Below are positions 38,104 to 47,248 of a DNA stretch of 64,000 nucleotides, in pieces. The translations under genes were made by a program, and so were the position numbers. Source of the stretch: Pandoraea horticolens (GTDB lineage: Bacteria; Pseudomonadota; Gammaproteobacteria; Burkholderiales; Burkholderiaceae); the NCBI RefSeq assembly GCF_902459555.1, contig NZ_CABPSM010000002.1, positions 310,001 to 374,000 on the forward strand. The letters are read 5' to 3'. The notes under the pieces were generated by a model. The model was not told where the DNA came from. It ran no database searches and saw only the letters and a list, made by a program, of their open reading frames with translations. How positions within the stretch are numbered: position 1 is the stretch's first letter; each line of letters starts with the position of its first letter.

Positions 38104-39113
38104 GTGCACAACAATTGGCCCCGGTCTCGGGCGTCGACATCGAGGCCGAATGGACGGCCGAGCAGCGCGCCGCAGGCCGCTTGCCGCTCGATCCGCAAGC
38201 CGATCCGTTCGGCACGCAACTGCCGCTCGGTCCGAACGTTGCCGGCCACGCCGTGCCGCGCACTGCACCGGGGACGAATCTTAAAGTGGTGCATCCGGCG
38301 AGCGACATGGATGCCCCGGCATCGACGGCTGGCCTGCGTATCGACAGTGTCGGCAAGCGTTACGGCGCTCGTCCGGTGCTCTCCGACTTCTCACTGACCA
38401 TTCCGCGCGGCGGGTTTGCCGCCATCGTGGGGCGCAGCGGCTGCGGCAAGTCGACACTGCTGCGACTGATCGCGGGCCTCGAGACGCCCGACGCGGGGCG
38501 CATTACGCTCGACGGACGTGCGCTCGGTGGTGCGTCCGGCGCGGTGTCCACACGCATCATGTTTCAGGACGCGCGTCTGCTGCCGTGGCGCACGGTGCTG
38601 GAAAACGTCGCGCTCGGGCTGCCGAAATCGTCGCACGCCAAGGCACTGGACGTGCTGGGCGAAGTCGGTCTGGCCGAGCGCGCAAACGACTGGCCGAGTC
38701 AGTTGTCGGGCGGCCAGCGCCAGCGCGTGGCGCTCGCACGCGCCTTGGTGCATCAACCCGACTTGCTGCTGCTGGACGAGCCGCTCGGTGCGCTCGACGC
38801 GCTCACGCGTATCGAAATGCATGCCCTGATTGAACGTCTGTGGCGTGCCCATGGCTTCACGGCATTGCTTGTCACGCACGATGTGCAGGAGGCGGTGGCG
38901 CTGGCCGATCGCGTGGTGCTCATCGAGCAAGGGCAGTTGGGTCTTGATCAATCGGTGTCGCTGGCGCGTCCGCGCGCTCGCGGCAGTGTCGAGTTTGCCG
39001 GACTTGAGGCCCGGGTACTCGCACGTGTGCTCCAAACCGAACCCTCAGCCGGCGCCCACATTCCCGCACCCGAGCCGCTGTGGCCGGCGGCAACCGTGCG
39101 CTGGGCTGTCTGA
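38100..39113 (+). CDS. ssuB: Alkanesulfonate ABC transporter ATP-binding protein with N-terminal extension
   Basis: The protein has 337 residues. Walker [10 protein letters not shown] is at about residue 111, the signature [15 protein letters not shown] follows, and Walker B is [12 protein letters not shown]. An N-terminal segment of about 75 residues ([20 protein letters not shown] and onward) precedes the usual start of the ATPase domain, longer than E. coli SsuB (about 255 residues). The start codon overlaps the ssuC stop, which supports the long form. Confidence 0.93.
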   Translation: MSAQQLAPVSGVDIEAEWTAEQRAAGRLPLDPQADPFGTQLPLGPNVAGHAVPRTAPGTNLKVVHPASDMDAPASTAGLRIDSVGKRYGARPVLSDFSLTIPRGGFAAIVGRSGCGKSTLLRLIAGLETPDAGRITLDGRALGGASGAVSTRIMFQDARLLPWRTVLENVALGLPKSSHAKALDVLGEVGLAERANDWPSQLSGGQRQRVALARALVHQPDLLLLDEPLGALDALTRIEMHALIERLWRAHGFTALLVTHDVQEAVALADRVVLIEQGQLGLDQSVSLARPRARGSVEFAGLEARVLARVLQTEPSAGAHIPAPEPLWPAATVRWAV

Positions 39114-39166
39114 CGGCATCCGTTCATTCGTTTCTTCGCTCTCTTTTCCGAACACAGGAGTTCATC

Positions 39167-39382
39167 ATGGGTATCACCGCTATCAACGTCCGTAACCAGT
39201 TCAAGGGCCGTATTCGAGAAATCCTGCGCGGCCCGGTGCTGTCCGAAGTGGATGTCGAAACGCCAAGCGGCATCGTGACGTCGGTCATCACCACGCGCTC
39301 GATCGACGAACTGCGGCTGGACGTCGGCTCCGAAGTCGTGGCCCTCGTCAAGGCGACCGAGGTCTCGCTCGCCAAGCTCTGA
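39167..39382 (+). CDS. TOBE-domain (molbindin-like) small protein
   Basis: The protein has 71 residues and is a single TOBE/Mop domain (MGITAINVRNQFKGRIREIL, then VTSVITTRSIDELRLDVGSE). Free molbindins store molybdate or tungstate oxyanions. As the last gene after ssuB it may bind an oxyanion linked to sulfur uptake, which is inference. ACAGGAG precedes the ATG. Confidence 0.88.
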   Translation: MGITAINVRNQFKGRIREILRGPVLSEVDVETPSGIVTSVITTRSIDELRLDVGSEVVALVKATEVSLAKL

Positions 39383-39537
39383 AACCTTGGCACGGCGTCG
39401 CGTCCAGCGGCGTTTTGCCGGGCATCGTTCCGAGGTGACGGGGCCGCATCGGACGCGCGCGGGGGGCGGCGTCCGACGCGGATGGAGGGAAATTCCGATC
39501 CCGCGCTCGGACTGTGCCGCGAATGCACGCACTCGGC

Positions 39538-39546
39538 TGATATAAT
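39538..39546 (+). promoter_or_regulatory. Extended -10 promoter of gltX
   Basis: TGATATAAT is a perfect extended -10 (TG at 39538-39539, TATAAT at 39541-39546) with no good -35. It would start RNA near 39553, upstream of a terminator-like hairpin and 86 nt before gltX. Confidence 0.7.
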
Positions 39547-39560
39547 GACGGCTTCCGAAT

Positions 39561-39617
39561 GTTGGCGACCCGCCTGCGCGAGACCCTCCGCCGCGGGCGT
39601 TTTTGTTTGTTGCCAAC
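39561..39617 (+). promoter_or_regulatory. gltX leader hairpin, possible attenuator
   Basis: CGCCTGCG (39571-39578) pairs with CGCGGGCG (39592-39599), followed by TTTTTGTTTGTTG, a terminator-like signal inside the leader. An outer stem GTTGGC (39561-39566)/GCCAAC (39612-39617) closes around it. The two structures together suggest conditional termination ahead of gltX. Confidence 0.5.
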
Positions 39618-39638
39618 GCGATGCACCGAAGCCAAACC

Positions 39639-41030
39639 ATGACCACTGTCCGCACCCGCTTTGCGCCTAGCCCGACCGGATTCATCCATCTGGGCAATAT
39701 TCGTTCCGCTCTCTATCCGTGGGCTTTTGCGCGTCACAACAAAGGCACGTTCGTGCTGCGCATCGAAGACACCGATCTCGAGCGCTCGACCCCGGAAGCC
39801 GTGCAGGTCATTCTCGAAGGCATGGAATGGCTCGGCCTCGATTACGACGAAGGCCCGTTCTACCAGATGCAGCGCATGGATCGCTACCGCGAAGTGCTCG
39901 CGCAACTGAAGACGGCCGGGCATGTTTATCCGTGCTACATGAGCGTGGAAGAACTCGACGAGTTGCGCGAGCAGCAGCGTGCGCGCGGCGAGAAGCCGCG
40001 TTACGACGGCCGCTGGCGTCCGGAACCGGGCAAGGTGCTGCCCGAGCCACCTGCTGGCGTGCAGCCGGTGCTGCGCTTCAAGAACCCGCTCAGCGGCAGC
40101 GTGGTGTGGGAAGATGCGGTGAAGGGCCGCATCGAGATCTCGAACGAAGAACTCGACGACCTCGTGATCGCGCGCCCGGACGGCACGCCGACGTACAACT
40201 TCTGCGTCGTGGTCGACGACATCGACATGGACATCACGCACGTGATTCGCGGCGACGACCATGTGAACAACACGCCGCGTCAGATCAACATCTTTGAAGC
40301 GCTCGGCAAGCAGCCGCCGGTGTATGCGCACTTGCCCACGGTGCTCAACGACCAGGGCGAGAAGATGTCCAAGCGCAATGGCGCCATGAGCGTGGTTCAG
40401 TATCGCGAAGAGGGGTTCCTGCCTGAAGCCGTGGTGAATTACCTGGCGCGTCTGGGCTGGGCGCACGGCGATGCGGAAGTCTTCACGCGCGAGCAGTTCG
40501 TTGCGTGGTTCGATCTCGAACATCTGGGCAAGTCGCCGGCGCAGCACAATCCCGAAAAGCTGCTGTGGCTGAACAACCAGTATCTGAAACAGGCCGACAA
40601 CGAGCGTTTGGCCGGGCTGACCGATCCGTTCTTGCAAAAGGCGGGTGTGTCAGTCGAAGGCGGCCCGTCGCTCGCCGGTGTGGTCGCGCTGTTCAAGGAT
40701 CGTGCGAACACGATCAAGGACATCGCGCAAAGCGCCGAAATGTTCTACCGCAAGCCTGTGCCGTCGGAAGCCGATCTGGCCCAGCACATGACGGATGCCG
40801 CGCGTGCGGCGGTGAAGGATCTGGCCACCGCACTGGCGGCGCTGCCGGAGTGGAAGAAGGAAGCGATTTCGCCCGCTTTCAAGGCTACGCTCGCGCAGCA
40901 CGGCATGAAGATGCCGCAGCTCGCGATGCCGGTGCGTCTGCTGGTGGTCGGCACGACGCACACGCCGGCCATCGACGCCGTGCTAGAGCTGCTCGGCCGC
41001 GATACGGTGCTCACGCGTCTGGGCGCGTAA
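39639..41030 (+). CDS. gltX: Glutamyl-tRNA synthetase
   Basis: The protein has 463 residues and is a class I synthetase. The HIGH-type motif is [18 protein letters not shown] and the KMSKS motif is [27 protein letters not shown] and FVLRIEDTD fit the GluRS/GlnRS catalytic core. The anticodon-binding C-terminal part is complete. The start at 39639 ([12 protein letters not shown]) matches the family; an ATG at 39621 is possible. Confidence 0.97.
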   Translation: MTTVRTRFAPSPTGFIHLGNIRSALYPWAFARHNKGTFVLRIEDTDLERSTPEAVQVILEGMEWLGLDYDEGPFYQMQRMDRYREVLAQLKTAGHVYPCYMSVEELDELREQQRARGEKPRYDGRWRPEPGKVLPEPPAGVQPVLRFKNPLSGSVVWEDAVKGRIEISNEELDDLVIARPDGTPTYNFCVVVDDIDMDITHVIRGDDHVNNTPRQINIFEALGKQPPVYAHLPTVLNDQGEKMSKRNGAMSVVQYREEGFLPEAVVNYLARLGWAHGDAEVFTREQFVAWFDLEHLGKSPAQHNPEKLLWLNNQYLKQADNERLAGLTDPFLQKAGVSVEGGPSLAGVVALFKDRANTIKDIAQSAEMFYRKPVPSEADLAQHMTDAARAAVKDLATALAALPEWKKEAISPAFKATLAQHGMKMPQLAMPVRLLVVGTTHTPAIDAVLELLGRDTVLTRLGA

Positions 41031-41084
41031 GGCGTTACGTGTGAGTCGTTCCGGGGCTGCCTGTAGCCGCTCCGGAAACCAAAA

Positions 41085-41120
41085 AACCCCGGGATGCGCG
41101 AGCATCGCCGGGGTTTTTTT
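41085..41120. terminator. Bidirectional intrinsic terminator between gltX and suhB
   Basis: AACCCCGG (41085-41092) and GATGC (41093-41097) pair with GCATC (41102-41106) and CCGGGGTT (41108-41115), with T residues to 41120. An A run on the other side (41081-41086) serves the converging suhB gene. Confidence 0.92.
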
Positions 41121-41152
41121 ACAGGGGGGCGTCATGCCCCCGTATGCGCTTC

Positions 41153-42013
41153 TTACGACTGTGCGCTGTCTTGCGTGGCCGCGCTGCTGCTGGCGCGTGC
41201 CGGCGTGGCCGGACGTTTGGCGCGCGAATAGCCTTCAAGCAGCTTGACCATCTGCGCGTAGATCTTCGGGTTGCCCGCGAGGATTTCGCCTTCGAACAGG
41301 AAGTCCGACTCGCCGGTGTAGTTCCCGACCAGACCACCGGCTTCGGTAATCAGCAGGCTGCCGGCGGCCATGTCCCACGCGTTCAGGCCTTGCTCGAAGA
41401 AGCCGTCCATGCGTCCGGCAGCGACGTTGGCCAAGTCGAGTGCCGCAGCACCCGGACGGCGGATGCCGGCGCAATGCTCGGTCATCGTGCCGAACATCTT
41501 CAGATAGTTTTCAACGCCTTGCAGATCGCGGAACGGGAAACCGGTGCCGATCAGGCCGTCGGCCAGACGATCGCGGCGCGACACGCGAATACGCTTGCCG
41601 TCGAGGAATGCACCGCGCCCACGCGAGGCGGTGAAGAGTTCGTTGCGGGTCGGATCGTAGACCACGGCTTGCGAGACGATACCTCTGTGCGCGAGGGCGA
41701 TCGACGTGCAGTAGTAGGGCAGGCCGTGAATGAAGTTGGTGGTGCCGTCGAGCGGATCGATGATCCACTGGTATTCCGAACCCGTCTTGCCGTGCTCCTC
41801 GCCCGTTTCTTCGGCGAGGATGGCGTGGTCCGGATAGGCTTGCAGGAGGGTTTCGATGATCGCCAGCTCAGCTGCTTTGTCCACTTCCGTCACGAAGTCG
41901 TTGTGCTGCTTCTTGCTGACCTTGATGGTGTCGATGTCGAGAGAGGCGCGGCTGATGATGTTGCCGGCGCGGCGCGCGGCCTTCACCGCGATATTGAGCA
42001 TGGGATGCTGCAT
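41153..42013 (-). CDS. suhB: Inositol-1-monophosphatase family protein
   Basis: The protein has 286 residues and is a Mg/Li-sensitive phosphatase. The metal-binding motif is [27 protein letters not shown] and [17 protein letters not shown] are the other metal-site motifs. Besides phosphatase activity, SuhB of E. coli joins the rRNA antitermination complex. The C-terminus has an Ala/Ser-rich tail. Starts at 42013 (MQHPMLN) or 42001 (MLNIAVK) are both possible. Confidence 0.94.
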   Translation of the reverse strand: MQHPMLNIAVKAARRAGNIISRASLDIDTIKVSKKQHNDFVTEVDKAAELAIIETLLQAYPDHAILAEETGEEHGKTGSEYQWIIDPLDGTTNFIHGLPYYCTSIALAHRGIVSQAVVYDPTRNELFTASRGRGAFLDGKRIRVSRRDRLADGLIGTGFPFRDLQGVENYLKMFGTMTEHCAGIRRPGAAALDLANVAAGRMDGFFEQGLNAWDMAAGSLLITEAGGLVGNYTGESDFLFEGEILAGNPKIYAQMVKLLEGYSRAKRPATPARASSSAATQDSAQS

Positions 42014-42410
42014 GACAGATTCCTGTTAAGGCCATTGCCGACGGTACACGCGACCCTTTCTGGGCCGGACGGCAGGCATGGCAGACAAAGCGAACAAATT
42101 GAGCAAGAGCGATGCCCCGCAAGCGCCGCGCACTGGGTGGCGGCTCGTTTGCAAGGACGAAAACGCGTATTTTAGCAAAAACGCGGCCCGTGCGCTGTGT
42201 CGTCTTTGTCTTCTGACCCCTTTTCATCGAAGGGGTCTTCCCGCGCGTGGTGCGGTGCGACGACACGCAGCGCTCGCGATTCAGGGCAAAATAGCGACGT
42301 TTGCCGCTGTGCCGCCCGTTGTGCTGCAATGTCGTTGCGCCGATCCACGGCCGGCGTTTTCTGCTGCGCCATTCCGTTCACTGCCTCTGGTTTCTCATCT
42401 CCGCTGCCTC
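42014..42410. other. 397-bp divergent region between suhB and trmJ
   Basis: No gene is visible. The most A+T-rich part is at 42160-42182. It contains TAAAAT on the minus strand (42169-42174), a plausible -10 for suhB, inside an imperfect CGCGT...ACGCG inverted repeat. A second possible -10 (CAAAAT, near 42288) could serve trmJ. No good -35 elements were found. Confidence 0.35.
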
Positions 42411-43238
42411 ATGTCCCAATCTGCTGCTGCCATACCGTCGCCACGGTTGTTCGATCAAGTGCGTTTCGTGCTCAACGAGACCAGCCACCCCGGCAACGTC
42501 GGTTCGGCGGCGCGCGCGATCAAGACGATGGGCTTTGGCCAGTTGGTGCTGGTCGCGCCGCGCGCCGGGGAGGCCGTGCTCCGTGATCCGGAAGCCGCGG
42601 CGCTCGCGAGCGGCGCAGACGACGTGCTGGCGAACGCGCGAATCGTGCCCGATCTGGGGGCGGCGTTACAGGGCGTGAACTGGGCCGTGGCCCTTTCGGC
42701 GCGTTCGCGTGAATACGGCCCGCCCAATGCCGAGCCGCGCGAGAGTGCCGCGATGGCCGTGCAGCATGCGGCGCAGGGCGAGGCGGTGGCGTTTGTCTTT
42801 GGCAGCGAGCGTACGGGCCTGTCGAATACGGACGTGGAGCGTTGCAATGCACTCGTGCATATTCCGGCCAACCCGGTGTACAGCTCACTGAATCTTTCGC
42901 AGGCAGTGCAGTTGATCGCCTACGAAGTGCGCATGGCGTGTCTGGCGCGAGAGCGCGGCGAGGCGCCTCCCGTCGCGGCGGCGGTGGCGATGGCGTCGCT
43001 GCCGTCAGGGCTGGATGCGCAAACTCCGGAGGCGCTCGCCACCCGTGACGACGTCGAGGGCATGCTGTCTCATCTGGAGCGAGCGCTCGTCGACCTCGAT
43101 TTCCTCGATCCCGATAATCCGAAGAAGCTGATGACGCGCCTGCGCCGGCTTTTCGCGAAGAGTCATCTGGAGCGCGAGGAAGTCAACATTCTGCGCGGCA
43201 TCGCGAAACACATTCTCGAGCGCAAGCGCCGGCATTGA
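42411..43238 (+). CDS. trmJ: tRNA (cytidine/uridine-2'-O-)-methyltransferase TrmJ
   Basis: The protein has 275 residues and is a SPOUT-class methyltransferase that modifies position 32 of tRNA. VRFVLNETSHPGNVGSAARA binds RNA, and ALVHIPANPVYSSLNLSQAV is part of the trefoil-knot SAM site. VAFVFGSERTGLSNTDVERC lies between. The frame is open far upstream; 42411 (MSQSAAAIPSPRLFDQ) fits the family. Confidence 0.92.
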   Translation: MSQSAAAIPSPRLFDQVRFVLNETSHPGNVGSAARAIKTMGFGQLVLVAPRAGEAVLRDPEAAALASGADDVLANARIVPDLGAALQGVNWAVALSARSREYGPPNAEPRESAAMAVQHAAQGEAVAFVFGSERTGLSNTDVERCNALVHIPANPVYSSLNLSQAVQLIAYEVRMACLARERGEAPPVAAAVAMASLPSGLDAQTPEALATRDDVEGMLSHLERALVDLDFLDPDNPKKLMTRLRRLFAKSHLEREEVNILRGIAKHILERKRRH

Positions 43239-43331
43239 TGCGACACTCTCTCATGCCGCTCGCTTTCCGGTAATTTCGCAGCGATCCGCCCGAAGACGGC
43301 CGGACGCAAACGACAGGATCGAATCACGCTC

Positions 43332-44111
43332 ATGTTTACCCATCTTCGCGAAGACATCGCCGCCATTCGGCAAAAGGACCCTGCGGCCCGCAGCAACTGG
43401 GAGGTCTTCACCTGCTATCCCGGCCTGCACGCGGTGATGCTGCACCGGGTGGCGCATGGCTGCTGGCAGTCTGGCTTCAAGTGGCTCGGCCGCTATGTGT
43501 CGCAGTACGCACGCTTTCTCACGGGCATCGAGATTCATCCCGGTGCGACGCTTGGCCGCCGCGTCTTCATCGATCACGGCATGGGGGTGGTGATTGGCGA
43601 GACGGCGGTGATTGGCGACGATTGCACCATTTATCAGGGCGTCACGCTTGGCGGCACGTCGTTGTCGCGCGGTGCAAAGCGTCACCCGACGCTCGAATCC
43701 GGTGTGATCGTCGGCGCCGGGGCCAAGGTGCTCGGTGGCTTCACGGTAGGCGAGGGTGCGAAAATCGGCTCGAACGCCGTGGTCGTGAAAGCGGTGCCTG
43801 CCGGTGGCACGGCAGTGGGCAATCCCGCGCGCATCATTCGTCCCGATACGCCTCGCGAGGGGGGCGAGGCCAAGTCTCAGGGCAGCGGTCGCAAGACGGA
43901 ATTCTCTGCGTACGGCATCACCCCGAACGCCGACGATCCTGTCTCGCTTGCCATCCACGGGTTGATCGAAAATGCCACCGATCAGTCGCACAAGATCGAC
44001 GTGATGGTGGCGGCGCTCAACCAGCTTGGTGCCCATCTCGAAGCCCTCGGCGCGAGCAAGATCGACACCGCCGAACTGCGCAAGCTCGGCAAGGAAATTC
44101 AGGATATGTGA
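43332..44111 (+). CDS. cysE: Serine O-acetyltransferase
   Basis: The protein has 259 residues. It acetylates serine to O-acetylserine, the precursor of cysteine. An N-terminal helical part precedes the left-handed beta-helix of hexapeptide repeats (about 65-180). [20 protein letters not shown] and [18 protein letters not shown] carry active-site residues. The C-terminal tail (about 80 residues) is longer than in the short CysE type and ends LGKEIQDM, without the usual terminal Ile that binds CysK. Confidence 0.93.
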   Translation: MFTHLREDIAAIRQKDPAARSNWEVFTCYPGLHAVMLHRVAHGCWQSGFKWLGRYVSQYARFLTGIEIHPGATLGRRVFIDHGMGVVIGETAVIGDDCTIYQGVTLGGTSLSRGAKRHPTLESGVIVGAGAKVLGGFTVGEGAKIGSNAVVVKAVPAGGTAVGNPARIIRPDTPREGGEAKSQGSGRKTEFSAYGITPNADDPVSLAIHGLIENATDQSHKIDVMVAALNQLGAHLEALGASKIDTAELRKLGKEIQDM

Positions 44112-44141
44112 GGCGATACGGGGCAACATCGTCGATAGACC

Positions 44142-44170
44142 AACGGCCCGTCATCAGCACGGGCCGTTTT
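44142..44170. terminator. Terminator between converging cysE and lpxH
   Basis: AACGGCCCGT (44142-44151) and ACGGGCCGTT (44159-44168) form a perfect 10-bp stem around ATCAGC-type loop bases, ending in TTTT. It sits between two converging genes and could serve both. Confidence 0.75.
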
Positions 44171-44184
44171 GCATCGAGACCGGC

Positions 44185-45057
44185 TTAGACGCTTGACGTC
44201 GTGGAAGGGGCGAGATCGATGGCGCGCAGACCGTGCGCGTCCCATTGCAGATACCCGCCGCGCGGCGGCTCCACGTCGAACTCCCAGTCGGGCAGCACCC
44301 AGCGCACGCGACGGCCATCGGCGTGCCGCGCCGGACGATGTGTGTGCCCATGCACGAGGGTGCGTTCGCCGGCGGCGTCGAGCAGGGCTGCGATGGCGTT
44401 CGCATTGGCATCGGCGTAGGCCATGCGATGCGCGCCCTTGGCGGCGCTGCGTCTGCGGATGCGGTTAGCAATGGCCATGCGCAATCGCAGCGGAAGTCTC
44501 AGGAAAAACGCCTTGCCGAGCGGCGAATGGGCGACGCGGCGAAAGCGCTGATAGCCCACATCGTCGGTACATAACTGGTCGCCGTGGCTGAGCACCAGCG
44601 CCTGCCCGAGAAACGAGAAGACGCACGGGTCGTCGAGCATGACGGCACCGGCGGCACGTGCAAATCGCTCGCCGAGCAGGAAATCGCGGTTGCCGCGCAT
44701 CACGGCGATGGGCACGCCGCTCGCCGACAATTCGGCCATGGCCGCCGTCATCCGGCGGGCGAACGCGCCGAGGGGTTCTGCGGCGGGCGATGTGCGGGGG
44801 GCAGCGGCGACGTTGGTACCGTTCGTGGCGGCCGGCGCGTCGACATCGAGCATGTCGTCGCCGATCCAGTATTCGAACAGATCGCCGAGGATGAACAGAA
44901 CGGACGCTTCACGCGCAGGGCCGCGAAGGAAGTCCTCGAAGACTTGCACCGTGCCCGGCAGCGCCGGCGACAAGTGAAGATCGGAAATGAAAAGCGCGGG
45001 CCCGTCGCCCCGGGGTGTTACGGGGCATTGCGGGCACCGCGCAGTCGATACTGGCAT
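44185..45057 (-). CDS. lpxH: UDP-2,3-diacylglucosamine diphosphatase
   Basis: The protein has 290 residues. It releases lipid X in lipid A synthesis. Metallophosphoesterase motifs are LFISDLHLSPAL, ILGDLFEYWIGDD, VMRGNRDFLLGERF, LSHGDQLCTDD and VHGHTHRPARH. About 30 Ala/Pro-rich residues (DAPAATNGTNVAAAPRTSPA) are inserted after GDLFEYWIGDDM compared with E. coli LpxH. The order lpxH-ppiB-...-cysS resembles that of E. coli. Confidence 0.94.
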   Translation of the reverse strand: MPVSTARCPQCPVTPRGDGPALFISDLHLSPALPGTVQVFEDFLRGPAREASVLFILGDLFEYWIGDDMLDVDAPAATNGTNVAAAPRTSPAAEPLGAFARRMTAAMAELSASGVPIAVMRGNRDFLLGERFARAAGAVMLDDPCVFSFLGQALVLSHGDQLCTDDVGYQRFRRVAHSPLGKAFFLRLPLRLRMAIANRIRRRSAAKGAHRMAYADANANAIAALLDAAGERTLVHGHTHRPARHADGRRVRWVLPDWEFDVEPPRGGYLQWDAHGLRAIDLAPSTTSSV

Positions 45058-45085
45058 CGAATATCGCAGTTGGCGGTGGCGGCGC

Positions 45086-45580
45086 TTACGCGACGATCAC
45101 GGCCTTTTCGATGACGACGTCGTCAACCGGCACGTCCTGGTGGAAGCCCTTCGAGCCGGTCTTCACGCCCTTGATCTGGTCGACGATACCCTGACCTTCG
45201 ATGACCTTGCCGAACACGGCGTAGCCCCAGCCTTGCGGCGTTGGCGCGCTGTGGTTCAGGAAGTCGTTGTCGCTGACGTTGATGAAGAACTGTGCCGTGG
45301 CCGAGTGCGGATCGTTCGTGCGCGCCATGGCCAGGGTGTACTTGTCGTTCTTCAGGCCGTTGTTGGCCTCGTTCTCGATCGGTGCTTCGGTCGGCTTTTG
45401 CTTCATGCCCGGTTCAAAGCCGCCGCCCTGGATCATGAAGCCATTGATCACGCGATGGAAAACGGTGTTGTCGTAGAAGCCGTTCTTGACGTAGTTGAGG
45501 AAGTTCTCGACCGTCTTCGGGGCCTTGTTTGCGTCGAGTTCGATGCGAATGACGCCGTGATTGGTGTGCAGTTCAACCAT
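45086..45580 (-). CDS. ppiB: Cytoplasmic cyclophilin peptidyl-prolyl isomerase
   Basis: The protein has 164 residues without a signal peptide. [20 protein letters not shown] carries the catalytic Arg and Phe, and [20 protein letters not shown] completes the proline pocket. It is 44 bp after a second cyclophilin (ppiA-like) on the same strand, with lpxH 28 bp downstream. Confidence 0.95.
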   Translation of the reverse strand: MVELHTNHGVIRIELDANKAPKTVENFLNYVKNGFYDNTVFHRVINGFMIQGGGFEPGMKQKPTEAPIENEANNGLKNDKYTLAMARTNDPHSATAQFFINVSDNDFLNHSAPTPQGWGYAVFGKVIEGQGIVDQIKGVKTGSKGFHQDVPVDDVVIEKAVIVA

Positions 45581-45624
45581 GATGCTTTCCTTCTGATGAA
45601 ATGGTTCCGATGGGCCGGCGGATT

Positions 45625-46221
45625 TCAGTGCTTGACGACGCTAGCCGATTCGATCACGACTGGCGTGGCCGGCACGTCGTCGTACATGCCCTTGCGGGTC
45701 GTGGCAACGCCCTTGATCTTCTCGACGGTATCCATGCCGGACACCACCTTACCGAATACCGTATAGCCGTAGCCGTCCGGGCTGGGGTAATCCAGTGACG
45801 CATTATCCTTCACATTGATGAAGAATTGCGCGGTCGCCGAATTCGGGTTCGACGTCCGGGCCATGGCAATGGCGCCTTTCACGTTTTTCAGACCGTTCTG
45901 CGATTCGCTGGGAATCGGCGCGCGCGTGGTCTTTTCATTCATCTCGGGCGTGAAACCGCCGCCCTGAATCATGAAGTTGTTCATGACGCGGTGGAAGATC
46001 GTGCCGTTATAAAAGCCACCGTTGACGTATTGAAGGAAGTTCTCGACCGTCTTCGGGGCTGCCTTCGGGTTGAGTTCGACCACGAAGTTGCCGGCCGACG
46101 TCTTGAACTGCACCTGCGGCTGGACGCTTTGCGCGAACGCGCACAGGCTCGTGCCCGACAGGGCGGCCGCAGCAATCACGCTGCCGAGCAGCGCGCGCCG
46201 CAGGCGATTCGGAAAGGACAT
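45625..46221 (-). CDS. ppiA: Periplasmic cyclophilin peptidyl-prolyl isomerase
   Basis: The protein has 198 residues. A signal peptide ([20 protein letters not shown], cleavage near AFA-QSV) precedes a full cyclophilin domain ([40 protein letters not shown]). It is the exported twin of PpiB and probably arose by tandem duplication. The start at 46221 has AAAGGA upstream; an ATG further up would add 25 residues before the signal. Confidence 0.94.
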   Translation of the reverse strand: MSFPNRLRRALLGSVIAAAALSGTSLCAFAQSVQPQVQFKTSAGNFVVELNPKAAPKTVENFLQYVNGGFYNGTIFHRVMNNFMIQGGGFTPEMNEKTTRAPIPSESQNGLKNVKGAIAMARTSNPNSATAQFFINVKDNASLDYPSPDGYGYTVFGKVVSGMDTVEKIKGVATTRKGMYDDVPATPVVIESASVVKH

Positions 46222-46273
46222 GCGTGTCTCCGTATGCAATGAGGGTTCGGTTCGAGGGAAGACGCGGAGCGTC

Positions 46274-47002
46274 TCAGTTGCCGGACTTGCCGACATTCTT
46301 GAGCGCGGCGTCGTCGCTGGCCTTGGCCGGTGCCGGCGTCTGGCTCACGGGCGCTGCGCGTTGCGGGGCAAGCATGTTGGACAGGATTTTTTCGCGGTTC
46401 GATACGCGTGCCGTCGGCGCGAGCTTCAGCGATTTCTGGTAAGCCTGCTGGGCGAGCTTGGCATAGATGTCGCCAAGGTTTGAGTAGGCCACGGCGAAGC
46501 CCGGATTGTTGCGAATCGCGCTCTCGAGCGCTGCACGCGCCTTATCGTACTCACCTGCCTGCGCGTAGAGCGCCGCGAGGTTGTTGAACGGCTCGGGCAG
46601 TTCCGGGAAGTCCTGCGTGAGGGCGGTGAAGGCGTCGATGGCTTCGGCGTTGCGACCCATCTCCATGAGCACGCGACCGCGTGTAAAGCGCACCTGCGCG
46701 TCGCGCGGATACTGTTTGAGATGATCGTCGATCTTCGCCAGCGCATCGCTGAACTTGCCTGCGCCGACCAGCTTGTTGATGGCCGATTCGCTGGCTTGCT
46801 GCGGCGTTTGCAGCGGGGCGGGCGGCGGCGGATCGATGATGGCCTGAGCACCGGCGGGCAATGCGAACAACGTGCCCGCGAGGCCGAGGGTGGCACCCGT
46901 AAGCGCCAGCACACGGGCGCTGCGTACAGCAGCCGCGACCGGGCGGAGTCGGGAGACAAGGCGCGTTGCGGGGGACAAAAGTGACCGGCTTCGTTGCGTC
47001 AT
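46274..47002 (-). CDS. Secreted tetratricopeptide-repeat protein
   Basis: The protein has 242 residues. A long basic N-region and hydrophobic segment (LALTGATLGLAGTLFALPAG) act as signal peptide or anchor. Three TPR units follow at about 75-180 (ALAKIDDHLKQYPRDAQVRF, AIDAFTALTQDFPELPEPFN, KARAALESAIRNNPGFAVAY). The C-terminus is low complexity. It is upstream of ppiA in the same orientation, suggesting an envelope role. No specific function can be assigned. Confidence 0.8.
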   Translation of the reverse strand: MTQRSRSLLSPATRLVSRLRPVAAAVRSARVLALTGATLGLAGTLFALPAGAQAIIDPPPPAPLQTPQQASESAINKLVGAGKFSDALAKIDDHLKQYPRDAQVRFTRGRVLMEMGRNAEAIDAFTALTQDFPELPEPFNNLAALYAQAGEYDKARAALESAIRNNPGFAVAYSNLGDIYAKLAQQAYQKSLKLAPTARVSNREKILSNMLAPQRAAPVSQTPAPAKASDDAALKNVGKSGN

Positions 47003-47039
47003 AGTGGGTGCTTGGGATGCCTGAGAGGTGCGCAAGAGA

Positions 47040-47048
47040 TGCTATACT
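47040..47048 (+). promoter_or_regulatory. Extended -10 promoter of cysS
   Basis: TGCTATACT (47040-47048) is a good extended -10 without a clear -35. It lies 200 bp upstream of cysS, so the message would have a leader of about 195 nt. I saw no defined hairpin in that leader. Confidence 0.5.
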
Positions 47049-47248
47049 CGGCCGCATTCTAACAAAACACCTGCGCCCGGCCCGCGCCATTTCTCGTAGT
47101 GGCGGTGGATGTGGTTCGCAAGTTCGTTTTTTCTACCGCACGGCGCGCAGCCCGCCTCGCGATGTCGCTCTCGTCACGAAGTCCGTGACGTCCCCGAGAA
47201 CATCGTCGCAGCGTCCGGCGCTGTTGCCGCCCGGTCAAGCGCTTATCT

